A DNA stretch of 45,863 nucleotides from a virus. The first letter of the stretch is position 1, and every line of letters starts with the position of its first letter. Shown in pieces: positions 32,311-41,588 of the stretch. The notes under the pieces were generated by a model. The model saw only the letters and a list, made by a program, of their open reading frames with translations, was not told the origin of the DNA and did not search any database. A program made the position numbers and the translations under genes. The stretch lies in IMG/VR virus record IMGVR_UViG_3300021420_000059, positions 1-45,863 of that record, one strand, 5' to 3'.

Positions 32311-34152
32311 TCAGTTCAGCAGGTAAGAAACCGTGAAGGCGACTGCGACGCCTTTGGTACCTGAATTCGTGAATGAACCGCCGGTGATGACGCCGAGCGC
32401 CGCATTCGTAAAGGTCACTGTGCCGCCCGTAGCGATTGATACCACGTTTGTCGACCACGCCGCGCCGGTGTTGTTCTCGATGCAACCTGAGATAGAGAAG
32501 TTCTGCACGCGTGCTGGTCGAATTGCCGCCGGCATTCCGGTGGCCGTCATGGTGGCCGTATTGCTCGTGCCGAGGGCCGCCGGAAAGTAGAGCACTACGA
32601 GGTTGCCGACGCGCGTCCACACCGCGGTGCCTGTAACGCTGGCGGTCATGCCGGTGTACGTGATCTGGAACGTACCTTGGTCTGGCGTCATGTCCACTTG
32701 GCTTGCGGCCACCGGGCCGTAACCAGTGATCTGCGGGCCGGAGACGTTCCACTCCATGATGCTCGTGCCCAGCGCGGTCAGACTTGTGCTGTAGCCAAAT
32801 GCCCAGATCCCCGTGGTGCGGTTTCCCAGGTATCCGTAGTAGCTGCCTGCAGCATCCATCACGAATTGCGGCGCCGCCTCGAGACTGTTATAAAACGGTC
32901 CGGTGCCTGCGGCCACAAGGCCGGCCCCGGTGACGTAGAATAAATTCGAACTGGCGGCGGCATTGGCTATATTCAAGGCGTAGTCGCTGGCATTCGTGCC
33001 CGCTTCGATGATCACGCCGCCGGAGAAGCCCGAGGCCTGTCCGGAGATGAACGATGCAAGGTAATGCAGGGCGGTATTGGTGCCGCCGACCACAGCGAAG
33101 CCGATCGTATTAGCTGCTGCGTTTATCGTCACCGCCGTGACTGCGCTCGACGGCGTGAATGTGTGCGCGCCGGTCCATGTGGGCACAATGGCCTGCGACA
33201 ACGGCGGCGCGCTGTCCGACGTCATGAACGTCGCCGCGGAGCCATTGACTGCCGAGAGTCCGATCGTCGCCGTCGGATTGTGGCTCGACGCCGCACTCGT
33301 TTGCACGGCCGCGCCGTTCACGAAAAGGCCGGTTGCGTTGAGGGTGCCCAAGCCTTGGCTGCCGCCAGTGGGCGCGCCCACCGTGACGCCGCCCGTGCCC
33401 ACGATCTCGAAGAACTGTGTGCCGCCGCCCTGCTTGTTCACGAGGAAGGCGATGTCGCTGGCGTTCGTTCCCGCGTTGATTTCCACGCCGTAGGACTGTC
33501 CGGGGGTGGCGCTGCCGTCCAGCGTGATCGCGTAAGCGTTCGCGCCCCCGGTCAACGTAAACCCACTGGCGAAGGACACCGTGGAGTTGAACGACACGGC
33601 GCCCGAGAAGGCCCAAGTGCCAGTCATCGTCGGGCTGATCGTTTGATCCAAAGCAAAGGTCACGTCGATCGGCGCGCAGGCCGTCGATACGCCGCCCGCG
33701 GGCGTCAACCCCACGAGGTGCGTCGGCGCCGCGCCGGAGATCGTGTTGCTCGTAATGACCGTGCTCGACGGGGCGATCAGGGTCCACGCGACGTAGGTGC
33801 TGTTGTACCGCAGCGTGTACCACGTATTCGCCGTGATGGCGCCGCCGCTAAGGGCTTGTCCGGCGGGGGTTGTGATGCTGACGGTCGCGCCGCTGTCGAC
33901 CGCGATCGTGCTGCCGCCGGTGTTAGCATTCACCGCCTTGAACTCGACTACCATGCCGTCGGTGTATGCGCCGTTCTGTCCACCGGAGGTCGTTACGACG
34001 TAGGCGTTGGCCGCGCCGGTGTCGACGCCTTGGATGGCGAGCTTGTCGAAGCCCACCTGAACCGCGGTGAATTCCGTTGCCTCGGCTTCCGCACGCGCAA
34101 GAGTGCCCGGGATGAAGGCGCCTGAGTAGGTGTAGAAAACTGGCTGTGCCAT
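32311..34152 (-). CDS. Tail fibre / receptor-binding protein
   Basis: 613 residues from ATG 34152 (TAATG with the previous gene). The N-terminus (MAQPVFYTYSGAFIPGTLAR, AEATEFTAVQVGFDKL) is a typical virion-attachment lead-in of short-tailed phage fibres. The middle is repetitive beta structure with Gly/Thr/Ala, including paired GVEINAGTNASDIAFLVN and GVIIEAGTNASDYALNIA segments suggesting duplicated shaft modules. The C-terminal 130 residues (GTFQITYTGMTASVTGTAVW onward) look like a receptor-binding tip. No enzymatic depolymerase signature is seen. Confidence 0.8.
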   Translation of the reverse strand: MAQPVFYTYSGAFIPGTLARAEAEATEFTAVQVGFDKLAIQGVDTGAANAYVVTTSGGQNGAYTDGMVVEFKAVNANTGGSTIAVDSGATVSITTPAGQALSGGAITANTWYTLRYNSTYVAWTLIAPSSTVITSNTISGAAPTHLVGLTPAGGVSTACAPIDVTFALDQTISPTMTGTWAFSGAVSFNSTVSFASGFTLTGGANAYAITLDGSATPGQSYGVEINAGTNASDIAFLVNKQGGGTQFFEIVGTGGVTVGAPTGGSQGLGTLNATGLFVNGAAVQTSAASSHNPTATIGLSAVNGSAATFMTSDSAPPLSQAIVPTWTGAHTFTPSSAVTAVTINAAANTIGFAVVGGTNTALHYLASFISGQASGFSGGVIIEAGTNASDYALNIANAAASSNLFYVTGAGLVAAGTGPFYNSLEAAPQFVMDAAGSYYGYLGNRTTGIWAFGYSTSLTALGTSIMEWNVSGPQITGYGPVAASQVDMTPDQGTFQITYTGMTASVTGTAVWTRVGNLVVLYFPAALGTSNTATMTATGMPAAIRPARVQNFSISGCIENNTGAAWSTNVVSIATGGTVTFTNAALGVITGGSFTNSGTKGVAVAFTVSYLLN

Positions 34153-36659
34153 TAGCGCTGATTCCTTCGCGGGTCGTAGTAGAGCGTCAGTCCCTGAAGG
34201 ACGAACGGCAGATCGACCACGGCTTGGTGGAAGATCAGGAAGCTGATGTTCGAGCCGGTGCCGTCCAGCTGGGCGCGCGCCGTGCTGATCGCCTGCCCGT
34301 CCCAGTAGAACTGATTCCAGTTGATACTATCCCAGTAGCCGCCGCCACCGAAGACTTCGACCGCCGGGATGTTCGCCGCGGTCAGGAACTGGAGCGAGCT
34401 CGCGCTTTCCTCGTTGCTGTACGTGAGGTCGGAGGCGAACTTGAGCATGACTTGGGTTGGTGAGTTGAGCTCCAGGTCCGCCCTGCGGAAGAACTTCCTG
34501 ACGGCAGGAGATCCCACGTTATTGAAGGCGAGTCGTATATAGGAAGTAATCTTAATACCGTCGAAGGACTGCCCCGATCGGTCTTGGTAGACATACCCAT
34601 CTCCGTTGCTGAGGCCAAAGTAGCCAACCTCGTTGTTGTTCTGGTCTTCCGAGTTGCAGATGTTGAAGATCGGGCTCGGGTAGCTGGCGTAGCCGAACTG
34701 CGCCGTCACGCCGCTCTCGATCGCGCTCCACGCCTTATTCTGCTGGCCGAGGCCGGGGACGAACATAATGAGACAGCTGCCGTCATTGAAGTAGAAGCGC
34801 GCCTCGTTGAACGCCCGCACGATGGTCGAGTCGTTGAAGTTCGGCCGCAGCGCATTGATCATCGGCTGTATGAGCTGGGATACAGTTGCTCCCACGTAAT
34901 TTCCGTAGGATTGGGTGCGGCTGAGAGAAGTGATGCCGAGGTTGTTGATGGCGTAGACGGTATCCAGCAATTGGCCTGAATACAGTATTGCTCCGGCCTT
35001 TTCAGCGACAAGGGATTGTACAAAGTTTGCATCGGAGTTTCCTGACAGCGCCCACGAAGAGTGCTTGGTTGGGATGATGAGATTCGGGCCGACCATGCTG
35101 AAGAGGCCAGTGATGCTGTCACCGACGCTGAACTCCTCCGCTCCCAAGAAGCCGTCAAACTGCAGCGGCGAGCCTGCCACCGACTGCTGATAGATGCCGC
35201 CGGGGAAGGCGAGGAACAGGAAACCCTGGTAACAGCACAGCAGGAAAGGATTGTTGATCGGGGGCTGGTTCGTGAGCGCGATAAGCGGCATCAGGATCGG
35301 CGTGATCAACTGGGCGTTGTCGATCTGGAATGCCGGGCCCACGCCGTTGCAACCGTAGGCATTGTACTGCGCAGTGCCGGCGTAGAAATTCTGATTCTGC
35401 CAGCGGTAGAAACCCTGCGTCCCGCCGGGGAGCGCGAAGAGGACGTTCGTGCCGACGGCATTGGCAAACCCGGTGCCGCCGGCCGTGAGGCTCTCCGCGT
35501 TGGAGAAAGTTCCTGTGACTTTGTTGAAAGCGATGTACCCGACAGCCGTGTCCTGCGGGATCACGTAGGCCACTGTGCCCACCGCGCCGCTGGTGACGCC
35601 CGTGACGGTCTGCCCCGCGACGGGCAACTGCGCCGTCGAGTTGCAGGCGAACATGGCTTCCGAGGCAATCGGGATGGAGGGAATGATACTGAGCTGGTAT
35701 GTGCCCGTGCCGCCAGCGACGCCACCCGCGAGCTGGTTGGTAATCGTCGCACCGATAGGGACTAGGCCGGTCGTGTCGCTGACTGTTTGTCCTGCGGCCA
35801 GCGTGCCGGTAGCAACCGCCGAGACGATCAGATAGCCATTCTGATTGATCTGCGCGGTGAAGATGGCGGTGTTGAGCGCCAGCGTGCCGTAGTAAAGCGT
35901 GTTCGCGTAGGTGAGCGCGCTCGTCCCCCAGCCATTCGTGCTGGTGGATAACCACATCACCGCCGGCGTTCCCGTGTTGGTGCTGGTCCCGCGCACGGCA
36001 TAGACGTTGCTGCCGTTCTGCCACGCGCCAAGGATGTTGCCCGTGCCGGGCACAGTTAAGATCTGCTGGCGATAATAGTTCTGCGCGCCGAAGGTGAACT
36101 CGGCCGTGAAGGTGAAGCCATCGGTGCCGGTGCCGGCGGGGCCGTAGTCGGCCGAAGGCGTCGTCATGATCGTTGCAGTCATCGTCGTCGTGCCGATGTA
36201 CATCTTCTCGGCAGTAGCGAACGTGCCGGAGATGTTGGTCAGCGCGAGCCAGTACTGCGTGGTGGTGGCTGTGGCCGTCAGCGTGCCGGTGATCGTCACC
36301 GTGTATGTGTACGTCGTGATCGCGGCGACCACGATGCCGGTGGCGCCAGAGGTGACGCCAGTGCCCGGCTGGTAGACGTTGGTGGCCGAGGTAGAGGTGA
36401 GCGTGCCCACGCCGGTGATGCCGGCGAGAGAGCTTACTTGGAAGCCGTATGCAGTCCCGAGGCTGGGCTTCGCGTGCCCGTCGAAGCGCTCGTAACCGTC
36501 GATGCGCCGGTAGCCGCCGTTGTAGTACGGCTCGTAGTTGACCATCGCAAGGCAGAAGCCCGGGTCCACGGACAGCGCAGGCGTGACGACGTCCAGCCCT
36601 CCGTTGAAGGGATAATATTTTGTCTGGGTGACAGACTTGAGGCCGCCACCGCGCGGCAT
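34152..36659 (-). CDS. Tail nozzle/hub protein
   Basis: 835 residues from ATG 36659 (TAATG with the adaptor gene). The N-terminus (YYPFNGGLDVVTPALSVDPG, GGYRRIDGYERFDG) is the hallmark of podovirus tail hub or stabilisation proteins, and the end (FLIFHQAVVDLPFVLQGLTL) fits as well. Between about residues 90 and 400 are Thr/Gly-rich inserts, including two similar modules with the pattern GxTSGAxGxV...SGTF..AE (nucleotides about 36170-36382 and 35450-35630). It should form the lower tail tube that holds the fibres. Confidence 0.8.
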   Translation of the reverse strand: MPRGGGLKSVTQTKYYPFNGGLDVVTPALSVDPGFCLAMVNYEPYYNGGYRRIDGYERFDGHAKPSLGTAYGFQVSSLAGITGVGTLTSTSATNVYQPGTGVTSGATGIVVAAITTYTYTVTITGTLTATATTTQYWLALTNISGTFATAEKMYIGTTTMTATIMTTPSADYGPAGTGTDGFTFTAEFTFGAQNYYRQQILTVPGTGNILGAWQNGSNVYAVRGTSTNTGTPAVMWLSTSTNGWGTSALTYANTLYYGTLALNTAIFTAQINQNGYLIVSAVATGTLAAGQTVSDTTGLVPIGATITNQLAGGVAGGTGTYQLSIIPSIPIASEAMFACNSTAQLPVAGQTVTGVTSGAVGTVAYVIPQDTAVGYIAFNKVTGTFSNAESLTAGGTGFANAVGTNVLFALPGGTQGFYRWQNQNFYAGTAQYNAYGCNGVGPAFQIDNAQLITPILMPLIALTNQPPINNPFLLCCYQGFLFLAFPGGIYQQSVAGSPLQFDGFLGAEEFSVGDSITGLFSMVGPNLIIPTKHSSWALSGNSDANFVQSLVAEKAGAILYSGQLLDTVYAINNLGITSLSRTQSYGNYVGATVSQLIQPMINALRPNFNDSTIVRAFNEARFYFNDGSCLIMFVPGLGQQNKAWSAIESGVTAQFGYASYPSPIFNICNSEDQNNNEVGYFGLSNGDGYVYQDRSGQSFDGIKITSYIRLAFNNVGSPAVRKFFRRADLELNSPTQVMLKFASDLTYSNEESASSLQFLTAANIPAVEVFGGGGYWDSINWNQFYWDGQAISTARAQLDGTGSNISFLIFHQAVVDLPFVLQGLTLYYDPRRNQR

Positions 36660-37483
36660 TAGTAGCCCCCGCTCCAGTCCTGCTCGCCCCAGCCCTCGCC
36701 GTAGTCAGTCGACACGACGATGTTGTTGCCCTGCTGGCGCCGGCTGTTCTTGCGGTTTGGCAGCTGGTCATTCTCGAGCGCGGCAAGGAGCCCCTGGTTG
36801 TTGGGGATACCGTCATCGTTGACGCTGCCGTAGATGGCGAGCCGGGCCTGCGCCACCTGCTCCGGAGCGTTCTCGAACATACCGTACTTCATGCGGGCCC
36901 ATTCCATGATGAGCCGGTTGCCGAAGCGCGCCGGGATGTTCGACACATCCGCGTCGTTTTTCAGATCGTACGGCACCGTCCGGTACTCGCAGAAGCACTG
37001 ATAACTCTGGTCCGGAATGTTGTCGAACCGGAAGGTGTTGTTCGGCATCACAATGACGCGGAACGGCTGATTGAAGCTCGTGATGTTGAAGACTTGGTTG
37101 CGCACTTCCTGCCATTCGGCAGTCGGCAGAGGTTGTGGGCTGGTGGCGTTCACCGGGTAGATGAAGAAGCTCTTCCAGTCCCACTCGGCCAAGTCCACCG
37201 GGTAGGCACTCACCGAGCCGTTCAGCGTGGTGTAGATGCCGGTCTGGTTCTGCGCACCGGTGTAGAAGGTCAGCGTCTGGCGCAGCCACTTCCAGTCGAC
37301 CCAGATGTTCTGGATGTCGAGCTCGGCGTCGTGAATGTAGTTCACGAGGCGCAGGATTTCGCCCGTAGTATTGGCTGTCGTCGGGATCGCGGTAGTGGGC
37401 GTGCCGCCGGCGGCGCCGACTTCGCGGTAGAGGTCCTGCACCAGCTGGAGGAAGGACTTGCCAACTTGGGGTGTCAGGGCCAT
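36659..37483 (-). CDS. Head-tail adaptor (SU10-type)
   Basis: 274 residues from ATG 37483. It has the shape of the podovirus adaptor family: an N-terminal helix FLQLVQDLYREVGAAGG, VNYIHDAELDIQNIWVDWKWL, then a beta region (FRVIVMPNNTFRFDNIPDQS, CEYRTVPYDLKNDADVSNIP) and helix FGNRLIMEWARMKYGMFE. These proteins form a ring of 12 under the portal. The C-terminal 40 residues are polar and possibly flexible. Confidence 0.82.
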   Translation of the reverse strand: MALTPQVGKSFLQLVQDLYREVGAAGGTPTTAIPTTANTTGEILRLVNYIHDAELDIQNIWVDWKWLRQTLTFYTGAQNQTGIYTTLNGSVSAYPVDLAEWDWKSFFIYPVNATSPQPLPTAEWQEVRNQVFNITSFNQPFRVIVMPNNTFRFDNIPDQSYQCFCEYRTVPYDLKNDADVSNIPARFGNRLIMEWARMKYGMFENAPEQVAQARLAIYGSVNDDGIPNNQGLLAALENDQLPNRKNSRRQQGNNIVVSTDYGEGWGEQDWSGGY

Positions 37484-37485
37484 CG

Positions 37486-37857
37486 CTACTCTCCCAGCGC
37501 TTCAGCAGCTAGGATCTGCGCGCGCTCTTTTTGGATCTTCAGCACGTCATCCGGCAACTTTGCCAGATCGACGAGCCCTTTGCCGCCCCGCGCGGCGCGC
37601 TGCTTCGCCCGCGCCTTGCGGTTGTTCGCTTCCTGCTCCGGAGTGGTCACGTACCACTCGCCTTCCGGCAGCTCACGGATGAACTGCCCGGACGGGGAGA
37701 AGAGGTTCTTCCCCTGAACGAGGCGGGGTCCCACCTCGGACGACACCTGCTGCGCGAGCGCCTCGGGGTCGTACACCGGCGTTTCGGCCGGCTCCTTGTA
37801 CACAAAGGGCACGCCGGGGGCTGAGCCCCTGCGCAGCCCTGACGTATTACGAGCCAT
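37486..37857 (-). CDS. Unknown structural-region protein (123 residues)
   Basis: ATG 37857, just upstream of the adaptor gene. Mixed polar protein with a basic segment (NNRKARAKQRAARGGKGL) and a helical end. LFSPSGQFIRELPEGEWYVTTPEQEANN is a compact region. Similar-sized genes between capsid and adaptor are common in this phage type. Unknown function, perhaps a completion protein. Confidence 0.6.
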   Translation of the reverse strand: MARNTSGLRRGSAPGVPFVYKEPAETPVYDPEALAQQVSSEVGPRLVQGKNLFSPSGQFIRELPEGEWYVTTPEQEANNRKARAKQRAARGGKGLVDLAKLPDDVLKIQKERAQILAAEALGE

Positions 37858-37867
37858 CGTCGCCCTC

Positions 37868-38311
37868 CTACGGCGTCTTCTGCCCTATTCCCTGATCGCG
37901 CGGATCGCTCTCGGGCTCGACCGGAGTGGCCGAGTTGCCGTTGCAATACGCCGGATTCGCATTCGACTCGAGGTACTTCTGCCGCGGCAGGCCCAAACCG
38001 TGGTACGGCTTGCCCTCGTCGCGTCGGCCCTCAAAGCGCCGATCGTACTCGGCCTGATCGAAGCTGTCCTTGCCCCACTCATTGTGGTTCCACGCCTCGA
38101 AGAAGTCTCCGTTGCGCGGCATCGGACGGCCGTGGTGATCGCCATGCGGGTCCATGACCTGCAAGCGCTCGGTGTTCTCGAACTTCGTGTCCATGTGGGC
38201 GCTGCCGTTGATCCCCTCATAGAGGTCGGCGCCCTTGTCAAACTCGGTCTCGGTGATCCCGAGCGCGGGTTTGTCCCACTCGTACTGTGACCGCGGAATT
38301 CGCATTGCCAT
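37868..38311 (-). CDS. Unknown structural-region protein (147 residues)
   Basis: 147 residues from ATG 38311, chosen for GAGGAG six bases upstream; an ATG at 38344 would start within the hairpin. Polar, Asp/Gly/Asn/Tyr-rich, with few hydrophobic runs (SQYEWDKPALGI, DHHGRPMPRNGDFFEAWNHN). No family recognised. It is the first gene after the 38334-38361 hairpin and so may be expressed less than the capsid genes. Confidence 0.6.
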   Translation of the reverse strand: MAMRIPRSQYEWDKPALGITETEFDKGADLYEGINGSAHMDTKFENTERLQVMDPHGDHHGRPMPRNGDFFEAWNHNEWGKDSFDQAEYDRRFEGRRDEGKPYHGLGLPRQKYLESNANPAYCNGNSATPVEPESDPRDQGIGQKTP

Positions 38312-38323
38312 GCTGTACTCCTC

Positions 38324-38361
38324 AAAGAAAGAACCCGACGGCACGTTGCCGTACCGCCGGG
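38324..38361 (-). terminator. Hairpin with GCAA tetraloop downstream of the capsid genes
   Basis: On the minus strand 38361-38334 folds as a 12-bp stem (two G-U pairs) closed by a GCAA tetraloop, followed by TTCTTTCTTT (38333-38324). This fits a terminator or partial attenuator between the capsid cluster and downstream tail genes. A T-rich tract also flanks it on the plus-strand side. Confidence 0.75.
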
Positions 38362-38387
38362 CTTTTCTTTACCGCCTCAGCGGTTTC

Positions 38388-38870
38388 TTACATCTCTCCA
38401 ACCAGGAACTTGTTCCGGCGCTTGCCCGATACGGTGTAGTTATTGCTACGACCGACCTTGCGCTCCGGAGCATTTCCAGTCATGGGGTCGATGTCGTAGT
38501 TGTAGTTCGGCTCAGTCTTGTCCGCGTCCATCGTCTCGCGAATGCTGACTCCGTCCTCCAACCCCGCCTTCTCGACCTCGAAGTAGCCGCCGCCGTAAAG
38601 CAGCGTCTCTTCGCCCATGCCGTCCTGATTCGGGCCGTCGCGAATTTCGTCGAGCTCGTTCGGCGCGGCTACCGTGCCCTTGCCAAACTCGTCGTCATTC
38701 TTCTCCGGCTCGAGCAGACGCTCGAGGCCCGAAGAGCCCTTGCCATGCCCGGAGTGACCGGACTGGCTGCCATTGGAGTGCGACTGCTCGATACCCTGCT
38801 TGGCATCGAGAGCCAGACCGTCGCCGGCCTTTGCACCCTTGGCTTCGTCGTTCAGTGATTTCTTCGCCAT
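38388..38870 (-). CDS. Unknown protein downstream of capsid gene (160 residues)
   Basis: ATG 38870. Acidic, low-complexity first half (SNGSQSGHSGHGKGSSG), then a moderately ordered region and a basic end (ERKVGRSNNYTVSGKRRNKF). It is transcribed with the major capsid gene and before the hairpin, so it should be abundant. A head decoration or head-completion role is possible. No family recognised. Confidence 0.6.
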   Translation of the reverse strand: MAKKSLNDEAKGAKAGDGLALDAKQGIEQSHSNGSQSGHSGHGKGSSGLERLLEPEKNDDEFGKGTVAAPNELDEIRDGPNQDGMGEETLLYGGGYFEVEKAGLEDGVSIRETMDADKTEPNYNYDIDPMTGNAPERKVGRSNNYTVSGKRRNKFLVGEM

Positions 38871-38885
38871 GTGTAGTTCCCCCTC

Positions 38886-39827
38886 TTAGGCCTGGCTGTC
38901 CCACACGAAGATACGGCTGCCCGGTACTTCAGTGTGAGCAATACCGAAGCCCAGCTCGGCGTACCACGCGATGCCGCGCGAACGACCGTAGTCGGTGGGG
39001 ATCTTGCCGCGGATTTCCTCAGGGATCGCGAAGGCCTCGACCACTGTGTCAGATCCGAAGAAGAACCCGCGATCGGTATTGGCGAAGGTCGCGCCGAGGC
39101 TGTTCGTCGCCAACGGAACGTTGGTCTGCTCGACGAAACGGACGCCTTCGTAACGGCCCTTCTCGCCGTTCATGATCACGTGCCAGCCTTCCGGAGTGTA
39201 CTGGTTGATGCCCTCAAGGTTGTTCTTGAAGGGACGCAACGGAGTCGGCCGGAAGATAGCCATGTAGTTCACGCCGTCGAACGTCGGAACGTTCTGCTCG
39301 GCCATGTAGTCCGCGATGACCTTCACGAGAGTGCTGGTCAGCGGGCCCGAGCTGGTGCCCGACACCGTGCCGTTCGTGTTGACCACGATCGTGCTGGTGC
39401 TGGTGCCCCAAATTCGGTACGGGCTGGCGTTGAACTGGTTGTAGGCCGCGAGATCGAGCACCTTGCGGGCGTCGTTCTTGAGGACCTTGTGGATGATTTC
39501 CGTCACGGGCTGCTCGGACAGATCGTCCAGCTTCTTCGTGAACGGCACGCTGTTGCCATACTCAGTGATGGTCAGCGAGTTCTGGGTGATGACGAAATTG
39601 GTCTCGGGCATGACCTGGTTTTCCACCAGGACTGCGCCGGCCTGCTGGACATCGCTATAGATGTTCCAGTTGAAGTTCGCGCCGATGCCGAGGCCGAAGG
39701 CCTCTTTCGCATCGCAAAACTGACGGAAACGCACCATCGGCTGAAGAGCCGTGCGCAGCTTTCGCGACAGGTTTGGCGACCACATGTATCCGCCGAGGGC
39801 GGACGTGCTCCAAACTTGACCTGACAT
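38886..39827 (-). CDS. Major capsid protein
   Basis: 313 residues from ATG 39827. Position after a scaffold-like gene, size, and an HK97-fold-like sequence (N-arm with LSRKLRTALQPMVRFRQFCD, long helix KKLDDLSEQPVTEIIHKVLKNDARKVLDLAAYNQF, P-domain strands, NVPLATNSLGATFANTDRGFFFG) support this call. It is close in pattern to capsid proteins of podoviruses with SU10-type adaptors. There is no separate protease, so maturation may not need cleavage. Confidence 0.85.
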   Translation of the reverse strand: MSGQVWSTSALGGYMWSPNLSRKLRTALQPMVRFRQFCDAKEAFGLGIGANFNWNIYSDVQQAGAVLVENQVMPETNFVITQNSLTITEYGNSVPFTKKLDDLSEQPVTEIIHKVLKNDARKVLDLAAYNQFNASPYRIWGTSTSTIVVNTNGTVSGTSSGPLTSTLVKVIADYMAEQNVPTFDGVNYMAIFRPTPLRPFKNNLEGINQYTPEGWHVIMNGEKGRYEGVRFVEQTNVPLATNSLGATFANTDRGFFFGSDTVVEAFAIPEEIRGKIPTDYGRSRGIAWYAELGFGIAHTEVPGSRIFVWDSQA

Positions 39828-39842
39828 TTTCTTGTCCTCCGT

Positions 39843-41033
39843 CTAGTACGGCTGACCTCGGCTCTTGCGAAGCTCGGACATGATCCCCTGCGGGGAGTTG
39901 TCGTCTTCTTTGGCCGCGGCCGGCGCCGGTCGCACACTGCGTGCTTGCGGCATCGGTACTAGATTCTCTTTACGTTGCTGACGGTTGCTGGTCTGCTGTA
40001 CCACCGCGGCCGGCTTGACCCCTAACTTGGTCATCCATTCGCGCGTCTGCTTTCCAGCTTCTAACATGACCTGCTCGGGACTCCACGAGGGATTCGCCGC
40101 TGCAATGTCGTTCGTCTTTCGGTCAGCGAGAGTAAACAGATCGGGGTCGTTCGAAATGTCGGGGTAGTCCTGCTTGAACCGGCCGAGGCCGCTCTGCAGT
40201 GCCCTTTGATTCTCACGTTCTGCAATCGTTCTCAACGCTCGCTCGGAGGCGCGCTGCTCTACGGCGTTCACGTCGATCGCGGGCGCTGCCGCCTGTCGGA
40301 TCGTCTTGAACGTCTCAGCCATCTTCGCCGCCGCTTTGTCCTCAGGCTCGCTCACGAGACTGCGGACCAGCCCTTGGGCCAAGGCCAAGTCGTCGACTTC
40401 CACCACTGCTGGTTTTGCAGGGGCGGGCGCCGGCGCCGGGGCTCTTAGTTTCGCCTCGAGCTGCCGCTTCAGATCCTGTGCTTGGTCGAACCTGATTTTG
40501 GCCGCCAAACCGTACTGAAGCTCCCGTCGTGCATCGGCGAGGTCGATCAAACGCTCTTTGCCGTCCACGACAGTCCTAAACTTGGGCTTGCCATCCACTC
40601 GCACGACGAACTCGCCGAGGGGATCCTCGCCCTTGGTGCTGATCCGCTGCGCCTCGCGCACCGCCGGTTTCACCACCGCGGGAGCCATCGGCTCTACGTC
40701 TGCAGCACCATCCTCAATCTGCGCAGGCTCCGCTTCGCCGCCGTCCTCCACGAGGTCCCGGTGTCCCCGGTCCACGTCGAGCGCTTCGCCGCGCGCTTCC
40801 TTCGCATGCGCTGCGGCAAGGGCCGCGGCGCGCGCATCGACATCTGCCGACGCGAAAAACTTCTGGTCGTCTTCGGCGCGGTCCGCAATGATGCGCGCGT
40901 CGAGCTCCGCCATGAGCTTCTCCCGAGCCTCAATGTTCGGGTCTCGCCCCACTCTACGGGTATCCGCGAGTTTGTCACCCATCGTCTGCTCAGACTGTGG
41001 ACCAGTCGACGCGCTGCTGGTAGGTTCAGCCAT
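39843..41033 (-). CDS. Scaffolding-like protein
   Basis: 396 residues from ATG 41033, directly before the capsid gene. It is acidic, Ala/Glu/Asp-rich and largely helical (REKLMAELDARIIADRAEDD, ERALRTIAERENQRALQSGL), with Pro/Ala linkers (APAPAPAPAKPAVVE) and a basic end RKSRGQPY. This is the usual profile and place of a capsid scaffold. No protease signature was found. Confidence 0.75.
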   Translation of the reverse strand: MAEPTSSASTGPQSEQTMGDKLADTRRVGRDPNIEAREKLMAELDARIIADRAEDDQKFFASADVDARAAALAAAHAKEARGEALDVDRGHRDLVEDGGEAEPAQIEDGAADVEPMAPAVVKPAVREAQRISTKGEDPLGEFVVRVDGKPKFRTVVDGKERLIDLADARRELQYGLAAKIRFDQAQDLKRQLEAKLRAPAPAPAPAKPAVVEVDDLALAQGLVRSLVSEPEDKAAAKMAETFKTIRQAAAPAIDVNAVEQRASERALRTIAERENQRALQSGLGRFKQDYPDISNDPDLFTLADRKTNDIAAANPSWSPEQVMLEAGKQTREWMTKLGVKPAAVVQQTSNRQQRKENLVPMPQARSVRPAPAAAKEDDNSPQGIMSELRKSRGQPY

Positions 41034-41044
41034 TTTCGTTCTCC

Positions 41045-41380
41045 TCAGGTGCGGTAATCATCGAGTTCCCCGGCGGCTTGATCGCCCTCGAGGATGGCAT
41101 CGCCCAGCCAATTGATGAAGAGCCGCGCGATGGTCGCGCGCTGGCGAATCTGACGTAACTTAGTGCGAGCTCGGAACCAGCTCCAGCCGTCCGGATCCAC
41201 CTCGAGGGCGTCCTGTTCGGCCAGCCGGATCATCTCTTTGGCGCGGGCATGCAGGAGCTGGCCGACGGAGTTCGACTGGAGAAACGCGCGCACGGCTTCG
41301 CCGCGAGACGCAATCTCGAACAGGTCTTTCTCTCGGGAATCGACAAACTCAACTGCGGGAGCCCTGGTAGGTTGGCCCAT
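41045..41380 (-). CDS. Small helical protein (111 residues)
   Basis: 111 residues from ATG 41380 with AGGAG eight bases upstream; the frame is open further but enters the neighbour. Mostly helical and charged (FVDSREKDLFEIASRGEAVR, WFRARTKLRQIRQRATIARL). Unknown function; a capsid-assembly helper is possible from position. Confidence 0.65.
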   Translation of the reverse strand: MGQPTRAPAVEFVDSREKDLFEIASRGEAVRAFLQSNSVGQLLHARAKEMIRLAEQDALEVDPDGWSWFRARTKLRQIRQRATIARLFINWLGDAILEGDQAAGELDDYRT

Positions 41381-41396
41381 CCGTTTTCTCCTGTAA

Positions 41397-41588
41397 TCAA
41401 CGGGCTGCGGGATGCAGCTTGCTCCTGGCTTGTGCCTTGATCGAGGCCTCTTTCGAGGCTGAAATGTTGCCGGCGTTGTAGGAGCGCGTCGCCCCGCCAA
41501 TCGCCAGTCGTGCATGCTTGGGGTCCCCTATTGGGAAGCCCTTCTTACCCTTCGGGCCGCCCCCGGCGAATGGCCCCGGGCGGCTCAC
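41397..41588 (-). CDS. Small protein (63 residues) ending in HPAA motif
   Basis: GTG 41588 overlaps the previous stop (GTGA). The sequence has a FPIGDPKHARLAIGGATRSY core and a basic helical end, ASIKAQARSKLHPAAR. The FPIxDxxHAR pattern recurs in small phage proteins near capsid genes. It shares HPAA with three neighbours. Confidence 0.6.
   Translation of the reverse strand: MSRPGPFAGGGPKGKKGFPIGDPKHARLAIGGATRSYNAGNISASKEASIKAQARSKLHPAAR

Noticed and set aside
33064-34125. 353-codon plus-strand frame opposite the tail fibre gene
   Set aside because: Arg-rich antisense reading of a clear fibre gene; no ribosome site and no coherent domain.
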